Source: JANOSH01 sp031415695 (GTDB taxonomy: Bacteria; Actinomycetota; Acidimicrobiia; Acidimicrobiales; Ilumatobacteraceae). From it: DNA of 64,000 nucleotides. This document shows, piece after piece, positions 9,122-16,251 of the stretch (position 1 is the first letter of the stretch; every line of letters starts with the position of its first letter). Where the stretch lies: contig JANOSH010000046.1 in NCBI GenBank assembly GCA_031415695.1, positions 124,001 through 188,000 on the forward strand. Reading direction: 5' to 3'. The notes beneath the pieces are model-generated. The model was not told where the DNA came from. It made no database searches and saw nothing but the letters and a program-made list of their open reading frames with translations. A program made the translations under genes and the position numbers.

Positions 9122-10420
9122 ATGAGCGACTTCACCACCCCCGCAACCTACCCAGACGATCTACTCGAAGGTGTGGTCACACTGCTCGAGCTGATCCGAA
9201 GCGGACGCGCCGGTACTCGTCAAGAACTTGCCCGTCTCTCCGGACTTGGTCGCACCGCTGTGACCAATCGAGTCAACGAACTCATAGACCGTGGACTCGT
9301 CGCCGAGAGCGGACTCGGGCCGTCAATCGGCGGACGCCAACCGCGCCAGCTGAGATTCCGGGCGGAAACCGGCATCGTCCTCGTTGCTGATATCGGGGCG
9401 ACGAGAATCAGCGTCGGCAGTGCTGACCTTTCCGGCCGTCTGCTCGTCAAGTACGAGGAACGATGGAACGTCGCCCTCGGCGGCGCGGCCACGCTGGAGC
9501 GCGTAGAGCAGCTCTTCGATCAGATGCTCACATCGCCTGCCGTGCAGGGTCTTGCGTTATGGGGAATCGGCATCGGCGTACCAGGGCCGGTCGAGTTCGC
9601 GACCGGACGGCCGATCTCACCGCCGATCATGCCAAGATGGAATGCTTACCCAGTTCGCCAGCAGATCTCGGACCGATTCCAGTCACCGGTGTGGGTCGAC
9701 AACGATGCCAACGTCATGGCACTCGGCGAGCTGCGCGCTGGTGCCGGCATGGGCGAATCCGAAATGGTGTTCATCAAGATCGGCACTGGCATCGGGGCAG
9801 GGCTCGTGTCCGGTGGCCATCTGCACCGTGGCGCGCAAGGCAGTGCTGGCGACATCGGACACATAGCCATCAGCTCCGATCCGACCACGGTGTGCCGTTG
9901 CGGAAAGATCGGCTGTCTCGAGGCCCTAGCGGGCGGAGCAGCAATCGCCCGCGATGGTATCGACGCTGCGCGCGCCGGCCGAAGCGCATTCCTGGCGAAG
10001 ATCCTTGCGGCCAAGGGTGAGATCGACGCCGCGGACGTCGGCGAAGGAGCGCAGAGCGGCGACGCCGCGAGCGTCGAGATTCTGTCCACTGCGGGGTATC
10101 GGATCGGTCACGCCTTGGCGAATGTGGTGAGCTTTTTCAACCCGGGGGTCCTGGTGATCGGGGGCGGGGTTACACGCGCCGGCGATGGACTGCTGGCGGC
10201 GATACGTCACGGCGTCTACGAACGATCGCCGCCGTTGGCGACGCGGGACCTACGAATCCTGCGGTCCACACTCGGCGGGCAGAGCGGGATGATCGGCGCT
10301 GCGTTCATGGTCCTCGACCAGCTCTTCCGGCACGAATCGATGGCCACGTGGCTGCCGGATGGATCTCCCGCCGGCCACGTCGAGCTCTCCGACATACCGA
10401 CCAGTAGCCATCGATCTTGA
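9122..10420 (+). CDS. ROK-family transcriptional regulator (second of tandem pair)
   Basis: The 432-residue protein is a paralogue of the preceding gene over its whole length, with HTH residues TRQELARLSGLGRTAVTNR, ROK motifs GIGVPGPVEF, DNDANVMALGE and GTGIGAGL, and the zinc motif CRCGKIGCLE. It starts at the ATG at 9122, 14 nt after the first regulator's stop, so the two are probably co-transcribed. The C-terminus is about 15 residues longer than in the first copy. Two near-identical recognition segments suggest both recognise related operators. Whether they form heterodimers or divide inducers cannot be told. It sits at the edge of the decayed island that follows. Confidence 0.92.
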   Translation: MSDFTTPATYPDDLLEGVVTLLELIRSGRAGTRQELARLSGLGRTAVTNRVNELIDRGLVAESGLGPSIGGRQPRQLRFRAETGIVLVADIGATRISVGSADLSGRLLVKYEERWNVALGGAATLERVEQLFDQMLTSPAVQGLALWGIGIGVPGPVEFATGRPISPPIMPRWNAYPVRQQISDRFQSPVWVDNDANVMALGELRAGAGMGESEMVFIKIGTGIGAGLVSGGHLHRGAQGSAGDIGHIAISSDPTTVCRCGKIGCLEALAGGAAIARDGIDAARAGRSAFLAKILAAKGEIDAADVGEGAQSGDAASVEILSTAGYRIGHALANVVSFFNPGVLVIGGGVTRAGDGLLAAIRHGVYERSPPLATRDLRILRSTLGGQSGMIGAAFMVLDQLFRHESMATWLPDGSPAGHVELSDIPTSSHRS

Positions 10421-10532
10421 AGGGGACACTTCGTCGGGTGCTCGAGTCGGCCAGCCAGCAGCCGATGCGGGCCCCGTTTGAACTCGACCGTCTTGCTCTC
10501 CGGCGACCGCAGGCTCATGTCGATGTCTATAG

Positions 10533-10577
10533 CTCGGCATTCTAGTCGGCACGAAATCCGTGCCGACTAGTGCCGAG
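10533..10577 (-). terminator. Long inverted repeat at end of integrase remnant
   Basis: Arms CTAGTCGGCACG and CGTGCCGACTAG (10542-10553 and 10559-10570) are perfectly complementary around an AAATC loop. The stem continues with CTCGGCA/TGCCGAG (10533-10539 and 10571-10577) after a two-base TT bulge, giving 19 paired positions. It overlaps the stop codon of the minus-strand integrase remnant (10567-10569). A terminator for that gene is the simplest reading, although no T-tract follows on either strand. A recombination or protein-binding site is the alternative. Confidence 0.5.
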
Positions 10578-10961
10578 TAGACCGAGAAGGATCGAGGAGT
10601 TCGACGGCCTTCTGACTGACGATTACCGGGCGTTCGCCTTCGGTCTTCACCTAACCCTTGGTCGTGCTGACATTCGGGTGGCCGACGAACCGGGCCACAT
10701 CTCAAGCTCGAACACGCCCGACGCGTACAAGTTCGTCACAACACAGCGCCGACCGTCGTGCGTGCCGAACTGGCTCGGGTCGAAACAGATCTGGCTGGCT
10801 GCTTTCCTGATCGCCCGGTCGATGTGCTGGCGCAGTACCGGGCCACCCACCGGGTTGGTGAACACCAGATCGAGATGCTCACCTTCGTAGCCGACATCGG
10901 GCCACGCAGCCCCGGCCGCTTCTCGATACGCGGCATGTCGAGCTGGGTCCTTGCGCAAGGT
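10567..10961 (-). pseudogene. Tyrosine recombinase (phage integrase) C-terminal remnant, frameshifted
   Basis: The minus strand encodes a recognisable integrase catalytic domain: AAGAAWPDV, DLVFTNPVGGPV, then THDGRRCVVTNLYASG, matching the H-x-x-R box. About there the frame shifts, and the continuation DVARFVGHPNVSTTKG is read in another frame, followed by a TAG where the catalytic Tyr of the usual GYV is expected. The tail VKTEGERP continues to a stop at 10567. The combination of a frameshift and a stop at the nucleophile shows the enzyme is dead. Its 5' part is fused to a copy of the small conserved gene family described for 11685-12011, which suggests a deletion joined two genes. Confidence 0.8.
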
Positions 10962-11099
10962 GACTACCTCGTCAAGGTTCATCGAGTCGGTCGGCCTGCC
11001 GGTGAACTGCGCGACGCCCCCGCGGAACAAGGCCTCACCACCTGATCGACGAGTCACCTGCGCCCGCGCTCGCACGCGAGGTTCGATGTCGGTCAGCAC
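10962..11099 (-). pseudogene. Truncated copy of the small conserved gene seen at 11685-12011
   Basis: Starting from a GTG at 11097-11099, the translation VLTDIEPRVRARAQV and RGGVAQFTG closely matches the start and core of the protein at 11685-12011 (VLPEIEPRVKARVAQ and RRGVAEMTG). After about 46 residues the reading frame runs directly into integrase sequence, so the C-terminal half is missing. The family is not one I recognise. The copy is probably a deletion product and not functional on its own. Confidence 0.6.
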
Positions 11100-11143
11100 G
11101 GAGTCCCTCCCTTGCGGAGACGGCTCGGATGCAGGTGTGGCGG

Positions 11144-11688
11144 TCAATCGTCGGCTCCGTACTCGATGTCGAACGCGAACGGATCGACGAGCGTCGCTCG
11201 CTCAGGGTGGGCGTCGCCGCGGAGTCGCCGCAACTCCGGCAGTGCATCGAGGTCCTTCTGTCGGCTGACCGCTTCCTTCATTCGAATGATGTCGTCGAGC
11301 GACGCCGTCGGCACCAGCCGGCCGCTGGCAATCTCGATGATCAACGCTCCTGGCTCAATGTCCGCGTACATAAGGATAGTCTCGTCGGGGCCGGTCGCAG
11401 TCACCAGCACATCGACATCTCCAGCGTCGGTCTTCCACTGCGTGTTGCCGACGAAGTCATCAGCATCGATCGGATGGTCCGACACCGCACCGAGATCGGT
11501 CAGCGCTTCGGCAAGGCGACGCCGATTGTGACGATCGGAGCGAATCAACACGTCGACGTCGTCACGTGCTCTACAGCACCATGAAGGAGTCCCGAGGTAC
11601 CGCCGATGATCACGTACCTGACCTCATACGCAGCAAGAGCATCGACGATCCGATCAAGGTCGAATGGAGCGGGCTCCGGCGTCGTCAC
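11144..11688 (-). pseudogene. Nucleotidyltransferase-fold protein, frameshifted near its active site
   Basis: A GTG at 11686-11688 overlaps the previous gene's stop as GTGA and opens a frame encoding YVIIGGTSGLLHG, the helix-start GG-S motif of nucleotidyltransferases, which ends at a TGA (11545-11547). The next motif of the same fold, DDVDVLIR, is encoded in a different frame just upstream of that stop and continues to 11144 with TASLDDIIRMKEAVSRQKDL, typical of AbiEii/MNT-like nucleotidyltransferases. One single-base indel around 11560-11575 would restore one protein of about 180 residues. It is therefore most likely a disabled toxin-type enzyme paired with the small gene upstream. A sequencing error is the other possibility. 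Confidence 0.7.
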
Positions 11689-12011
11689 GCTGCCGAACTG
11701 CGCCGCAACGTGCGTTGACGTTCCCAGTCCTCTTTGCTGATCCGACGCCCTTCGGCGTCGGTGAAACCAGCGTCATCATCGGTTCGACCGGGCAGCGTCT
11801 GATGCAGCGCAGCCGCGCGGCGACCGACCTCGGCGGAGCCGATCCGGCCCCGTTTCGCGAACACGTACACGCACACGACATCGTCAAGGTCCAACGCGGC
11901 GGTGTCGAAACCGGTCATTTCCGCAACACCGCGACGGAACTCGTTCTCCCCGACTTGCTTGATGAGTTGCGCAACCCGGGCCTTCACCCGAGGCTCGATT
12001 TCCGGCAGCAC
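11685..12011 (-). CDS. Small conserved protein of unknown function, partner of nucleotidyltransferase
   Basis: The 108-residue protein starts at a GTG (12009-12011), because the matching copy at 11099 starts at the homologous GTG. A longer in-frame start at 12035 exists. It contains the core GENEFRRGVAEMTG, then an acidic LDLDDVV segment and a basic C-terminus with TDAEGRRISKEDWERQR. Two decayed relatives lie nearby (10962-11099 and 12462-12761). Its stop overlaps the start of the nucleotidyltransferase gene as GTGA, the arrangement of antitoxin-toxin pairs, which is why an antitoxin-like role is suggested. No domain is recognised and the role is inference. Confidence 0.55.
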   Translation of the reverse strand: MLPEIEPRVKARVAQLIKQVGENEFRRGVAEMTGFDTAALDLDDVVCVYVFAKRGRIGSAEVGRRAAALHQTLPGRTDDDAGFTDAEGRRISKEDWERQRTLRRSSAA

Positions 12012-12461
12012 GTTGTCACCTCCGGACCAGAGCATACGCGACGGGCACGCTACGGTTCAGCGTCCCGTACCCGATCCTTGCCCACAGCGCGACAGCAACC
12101 GGGTGTGGGTCCGGCTTTCGCCCGACGTCCTCGTTCGAGTGAAGCCGCTCCTTCTGCTCGACGTCGACCGTGGTCAGCATCCTCGATCGAATCGCTGAGG
12201 CTGCTCGTACGCGACAACCGGGAAAATTCCAGCGCAAGGTCTCGTGAGAGCGCAAGTCGCCTTGTAGAAACGCGACCGTTCGATTGACCAACAACGGCAG
12301 CAATCCCGCAACAGCATGTGCGTCCGACCGTGCCGTACCCATTCCCGACGTGCTGCGCGGCCTCGGCCTTCGCCAGCAGTTCGTCGATGCCCTCCAGCTC
12401 CACCCAGGCCATCAAGAAGGCTGTGGCACCGAACCCGATCGAACGAGACTCACTCGCCGGT
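12012..12461. other. Degenerate island stretch without an intact gene
   Basis: Minus-strand frames here show gene-like but broken composition, for example WVELEGIDELLAKAEAAQHV, without a clear start, Shine-Dalgarno or recognised domain. It lies between the intact small gene and its third, decayed copy, so it is best read as rearranged leftovers of island genes. I see no RNA gene or clear repeat in it. Confidence 0.4.
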
Positions 12462-12761
12462 CTACCAGATCGCAACACGCGCCAAACCGAGCGGGCGCGC
12501 CGCCACTGTCGAACTGGACGCCATCGCACGCCGGCCAATCACTTCACCGAGAGACATCGAGTCGAGATGCCAGCGCATGAACTGTGCGACGCAGCGGCGG
12601 AACTCGTCATCCTCGTGCTGCATAGAAGGTAGGTGGTGTGCTACAAGATAAGTAGGTGTTGTGCCAGAACAGCACTCATCGTCGTCGATCCGAAGTTGAC
12701 GAACTACATTCCGCGCCTGCTGGACCCAGTACTGGACGAGATTCTGCTCGAGGGTATCCAT
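12462..12761 (-). pseudogene. Third, decayed copy of the small conserved gene family
   Basis: The frame contains DDEFRRCVAQF and LDSMSLGEVI (about 12530-12612), matching the core of the proteins at 11685-12011 and 10962-11099, where the equivalent residues are NEFRRGVAEM and DSMNLDEVV. The flanking residues do not match and no coherent start is visible, so the copy looks degraded. Three copies within 2 kb, alternating with recombinase or nucleotidyltransferase pieces, point to repeated local duplication or insertion. Confidence 0.45.
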
Positions 12762-13375
12762 CGAACCAACTCTAATCGCTGAGCCGACGTTTGCAGACCA
12801 CCTAGACCGTGATATGCAGAGTCTCTAGACCGATCAGCGCAACACTCCTCGACCGAGAGTTACAGCAATTGGACATCGGCGTCTGTTAGCCACCACGCCC
12901 GCCTATCGGTTCGGCCCGCCACGGATCGACCCCTTCTGGAGGTAGGGGCGGACGGGAGTCCTGCCCGCCTCCAGCCCGACGGCCGTACCCACAGACCGCA
13001 GGCCTAACTCGAGGCGCCCCCTCCTTCTTTCGACGACTTGATCCGACCGACGCGGCCAAACACTGCCTGAGCTGGGCAAACGAGCAAAGCCAATGTCATG
13101 GACACTTCGCTCGATTGGCTGCAAGGCGCTGTGCCAACCACTCGGTGATGTCACAGCCCCGGAAGGATTTCCGCGATTCCGTGACCACGGCGTGACCACG
13201 GCAGCCGACGGGAATCTGCTTGGCAAGGACAACGCGCCTGGTCGATAGCAGTTTTTGGCCCCGCGTTCGAGGACGTTGAGAGTTATCCTGAGAGCTACGA
13301 TTCGTGGGTCAAGCCCGCGACTAAATCGGCCTCAAATCGGCCTCGGAGGCCGAATTGAGCGGCTAGTTTCGAGCA
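12762..13375. other. Gene-free stretch of the island
   Basis: Open frames here lack starts with ribosome sites and show no recognisable motifs. The only structure noted is the repeat at 13323-13356 just upstream of the AlbA_2 pseudogene. It is probably decayed coding DNA plus a promoter region for that pseudogene. Confidence 0.45.
13323..13356. repeat. Tandem 11-bp repeat with an inverted third copy
   Basis: AAATCGGCCTC occurs twice head to tail (13323-13333 and 13334-13344) and is followed at once by GGAGGCCGAATT (13345-13356), an inverted near-copy. The block sits 19 bp before the start codon of the broken AlbA_2 gene. The position suggests an operator for autoregulation by an AlbA_2/Schlafen-like regulator, which is inference. 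Confidence 0.45.
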
Positions 13376-13857
13376 ATGGAACTCACTCGACTCGTTGCCG
13401 ACATGCGTTCACTGGGCGGAGAACTTCCCGGCATTGAGGTGAAGTCAGCGGCCGTTGGTCTTCCCGAGTCGATTACTGAGACGATGAGTGCGTTCGCAAA
13501 TCTGCCCGCCATCCACATCGCGATCGATGTAGAAAGTTCGAAGAGGCAGACGTTGTCGTTGCCCGGATTCGAGAACTTCCGGCGTCGGCGAAGCCGTGTT
13601 TCGTGCGACGTACCGGGCGGGCCTACATGAGGTTCGCCGACGGTGACTACACGCTGTCGCAACTCGAGATCGAGGGCTTCCTCTCCAATCGATCACGCCC
13701 GCGTTACGACGAGGCAGCCGTCGACGGCGCAGTGCTAGCCGACCTTGAAAGGGACCGCGTCGAGGACTTCCTCTCGACTGCACGTTCGGCCGACAAGCGC
13801 TTCGCACGAATCACTGCTGACGACGAGTTGCTGCGCCACCGACGAAATCCTCGTTGA
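13376..13857 (+). pseudogene. Broken AlbA_2 (Schlafen-like) domain gene, paralogue of 14269-15750
   Basis: The first frame (from ATG 13376) encodes GIEVKSAAVGLPESI and MSAFANLP, aligning with GVEAKSAVGGMPTSI and ISAFANTP of the intact gene. Then about 45 residues containing the rest of the fold are missing and the frame is lost. A second frame resumes with RAYMRFADGDYTLSQLE and DLERDRVEDFLS, aligning with RAYLRVGDGDYELSQLE and DLESDRVNAFLS. An internal deletion and a frameshift have therefore destroyed it, and only about 40 percent of the homologue is left. It must be a decayed duplicate or an older island copy. Confidence 0.75.
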
Positions 13858-13959
13858 CGACCTCGACGAAGGAGCACGCCAGCGCTACAGCCAACGCGTT
13901 CCCAAGTCCGCCTGACCTCGCGCCCAGCGCAACCCGTCCCCGAAACACAGCACCCCACA

Positions 13960-14187
13960 CACTCTCTGCGCCAGAGCTTTATCACGGCCGCGCTCGATGC
14001 CGGAGTTCCGCTACGCGACATCCAGGAAGCCGAGTCACACGCCGACCCGCGAACCACGATGCTCTACGACCGGGACCGGCACAGCCTCTGCCGGCGCGCC
14101 ACCCATATCGTGTCGACCTTCGGTGCCGGTAGACGCTCGATAACCCGAGCGCCGCGGCGGCGCCGGGGATCAGCACGTAGGACTTGA
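13960..14187 (+). pseudogene. Second tyrosine recombinase C-terminal remnant
   Basis: The frame starting at 13960 reads HSLRQSFITAALDAGVPL then SHADPRTTMLYDR, the classic R-H-Y catalytic end of actinobacterial tyrosine recombinases, with Arg, His and Tyr all present. It ends at a TGA at 14185-14187. No matching N-terminal or core-binding domain precedes it. Upstream frames carry unrelated residues (for example DDLDEGARQRYSQRV, ending in a stop). It is a 3' fragment and cannot act alone. It is on the opposite strand from the first remnant, so at least two different integrases once lay here. Confidence 0.78.
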
Positions 14188-14268
14188 ATAGACATATGAG
14201 GACCAGTAAAGGACATAAAAAGATACGAAACGACATAGAAAGGACAGATCTCGGATAGTCTCGGGTCC

Positions 14269-15750
14269 ATGACACGAGAGGCCAACGACGACTCTGCAAT
14301 CCAGGATGATCTCGACGTCGATCGAATCGTCCAAGAACTTCGACGGCTCGGATCCGACCATCAGGGCGTGGAGGCCAAGAGTGCAGTTGGAGGGATGCCC
14401 ACGTCGATCGCCAGCACAATCTCGGCGTTCGCTAACACACCGGGAGGTGGAGTTATCGTCCTGGGCCTCGACGAGAGCACCGGCTTTGCCCCGACGAAAC
14501 TTTCTCACCCGGCCGCGCTCGTCAGTGGACTCGCCTCAATAGCCCGCCAGGGAGTCAACCCGCCGGTTCAAGCGACCATTGGCGAGTTCCCCTTCGAAGG
14601 CCAACGACTGGTTGTCGCTCGGATCGCCGAGATCGATCTTGCCGTGAAGCCGTGCCGAGTCACGGGAACAAGAAGGGCGTATCTGCGCGTCGGCGATGGC
14701 GACTATGAGCTTTCGCAGCTGGAGGAAGACGCGTTTGTCGTAGCACGATCACGGCGCCGTTTTGACGAGGATCCGGTGCCAGACACGGGGGTAGCCGACC
14801 TTGAGTCGGATCGAGTGAACGCGTTCCTCTCCAACGCGCGAGCGGCCGTGCCGACCCTGCGTAGGTTCGACGACATGAAGGTGCTTCTCAAGATGGGAGT
14901 CCTCACCAAAGATGGCGTTGCGACCGTCGCCGGCCTAATCGCCCTCGGCGAATACCCGCAGCAATACCTACCCACCGTATCCGTTCGCGCTGCGCTCCTA
15001 CCGGCTGGCCGATCGATCGGTACCATCCGAGCCCTGGACGATGCGACGTTCAACGGGCCAATCGCCTCGATCGTCGAAGACACCGTCGCCTGGGTCCGAA
15101 AGAACAGCCGCAACGAAATCGTCGAAGACCGGAGGGCTGGCCGAGTCTTCGATCAGACCTGGCCACCACTGGCTGCTATCCGCGAACTTGTAGCCAACGC
15201 TGTGGTTCACCGCGACCTCGCACCTTGGTCAGCTGGCCGAGCTATCGAACTCCGCATGTCATCCGAGAGCTTCCGCATCTCGAATCCCGGCGGTCTCTAC
15301 GAGGTCAGCGTCGCGGCGCTTGGCCGAATCGATATCACGTCTGCCCGCAATCGACGGCTCATCGAACTCTGCCGATATGTACAGACCACTGACGGACGAG
15401 TTGTCGAGGCGCTGGCGTCGGGTATTCCGACGGTCTTTGCCGAGCTCAACAAGGCAGGTCTACCTGCGCCACGCTTCTTTGACAACGGGATCAGCTTTAC
15501 CGCGGTTATCGACGCCGGCCGCCGGGAGATTCCGCCATCGGCACCAACACGGGTCAACGACGTACCGCCGGCCCTGCAGGCGGTACTCGACTCGCTGGCC
15601 GACTCATCGGCCGACGTCAGCGAGATCAGTCGTCGACTGGACGTTGCCCCCGCAACGGTTGCGAAACGGCTACAACGACTCAAACGGCTCGGCCTGATTG
15701 TTTCCCACGGCGGAAGCGGGCGACGAACGACGTACCGCCGCTCAACGTAG
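14269..15750 (+). CDS. AlbA_2/Schlafen-like ATP-binding putative transcriptional regulator
   Basis: The intact 493-residue protein has an N-terminal AlbA_2 domain (about residues 25-150, with GVEAKSAVGG and FANTPGGGVIVLGL), a middle region, then a GHKL-type ATPase-like segment with IRELVANAVVHRDL (about 305-320, the N-box-like helix) and RISNPGGLY. The C-terminus (about 430-493) is a winged helix with SEISRRLDVAPATVAKRL. This is the COG2865 architecture. Such genes are frequent cargo of genomic islands and are thought to act in regulation or defence. The region just upstream (14172-14268) is notably AT-rich with repeated AGGAC blocks and probably holds the promoter. A terminator follows at 15891. 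Confidence 0.85.
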   Translation: MTREANDDSAIQDDLDVDRIVQELRRLGSDHQGVEAKSAVGGMPTSIASTISAFANTPGGGVIVLGLDESTGFAPTKLSHPAALVSGLASIARQGVNPPVQATIGEFPFEGQRLVVARIAEIDLAVKPCRVTGTRRAYLRVGDGDYELSQLEEDAFVVARSRRRFDEDPVPDTGVADLESDRVNAFLSNARAAVPTLRRFDDMKVLLKMGVLTKDGVATVAGLIALGEYPQQYLPTVSVRAALLPAGRSIGTIRALDDATFNGPIASIVEDTVAWVRKNSRNEIVEDRRAGRVFDQTWPPLAAIRELVANAVVHRDLAPWSAGRAIELRMSSESFRISNPGGLYEVSVAALGRIDITSARNRRLIELCRYVQTTDGRVVEALASGIPTVFAELNKAGLPAPRFFDNGISFTAVIDAGRREIPPSAPTRVNDVPPALQAVLDSLADSSADVSEISRRLDVAPATVAKRLQRLKRLGLIVSHGGSGRRTTYRRST

Positions 15751-15758
15751 CGAAAGTG

Positions 15759-15776
15759 TTGGCTGGAGGTGGACGG
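15759..15776. repeat. Partial copy of the selC 3' end (possible degraded attachment site)
   Basis: TTGGCTGGAGGTGGACGG here matches the sequence covering the tRNA-Sec 3' end at 16005-16021 (TTGGCGGAGGTGGACGG) except for one inserted T. It begins 9 bp after the AlbA_2 gene stop. A duplicated tRNA 3' end is the usual scar of integrase-mediated insertion, and integrase remnants are close by. The match is short, so chance is possible. Confidence 0.35.
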
Positions 15777-15890
15777 TCGATCACCTGCACCGTGCTTCCC
15801 AAACTCCTGGTTCGCCATCGGCGTCCTGGACGCGCTTGCCGCGGGGATGCTCGGGGCATGATCGACCTCCTGTTGGAGACGAGCATACGT

Positions 15891-15920
15891 AACTCTCAGA
15901 GACAGTTAGAGAGTTTTTTT
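15891..15920 (+). terminator. Rho-independent-like terminator after AlbA_2 gene
   Basis: AACTCTC (15891-15897) pairs with GAGAGTT (15909-15915) around an 11-nt loop, and the stem runs into a T-tract through 15920. It lies 140 bp downstream of the AlbA_2-type gene on the same strand. Confidence 0.6.
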
Positions 15921-16005
15921 GAGAGTACGAACGGCCACGATCTTGTTCGGTATATCCCCTGGTCAGAGCACTTTTGCGAACAGTCACGAACACTCGTGAA
16001 CGCAT

Positions 16006-16101
16006 TGGCGGAGGTGGACGGGAATCGAACCCGCCGGACGGGGATCGCCCGTCCCAACCGCTTTGAAGGCGGCGGAGCCCACCAGGTACCCGGACACCTC
16101 C
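16006..16101 (-). tRNA. selC: Selenocysteine tRNA (anticodon TCA)
   Basis: On the minus strand the 96-nt sequence starts GGAGGTGTCCGGG and ends CCACCTCC-G-CCA with an encoded CCA. The anticodon loop is CTTCAAA, giving anticodon TCA. A long extra arm (GGGACGGGCGATCCCCGTCC) and the T-arm around GGTTCGATTCC match the features of bacterial tRNA-Sec. The length agrees with the 95-nt E. coli gene, longer than normal tRNAs. It reads UGA as selenocysteine when paired with SelB and a SECIS element. The selA, selB and selD genes are not in this window. Its 3' end faces the decayed island, the usual side for integrase insertion. Confidence 0.95.
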
Positions 16102-16251
16102 ATCCGGCAGGCTAGCGCTAGTTCCGCAATCGCGCTCGACTGTCAAGACTTCGTCTGCCCCCTGGCGCTCGCCGCTGTGATATTGCTACCTTCGAACTAC
16201 TTCCCCTTCTTGCGTGGCCCAACGTGCGGCCCCGGTCGTTGGAGGTATGCC

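Noticed and set aside
10640..10670. TAG in the integrase as a recoded codon
   Set aside because: The same gene also has a frameshift, so it is decay. There is no evidence for UAG recoding.
11545..11547. A second selenocysteine UGA in the nucleotidyltransferase gene
   Set aside because: The homologous sequence continues in another frame, not in the UGA frame, so a frameshift explains it. No hairpin comparable to that at 22454 was seen.
12903..13232. Minus-strand frame of 109 codons as a gene
   Set aside because: No motif, no ribosome site and a composition like the rest of the decayed island.
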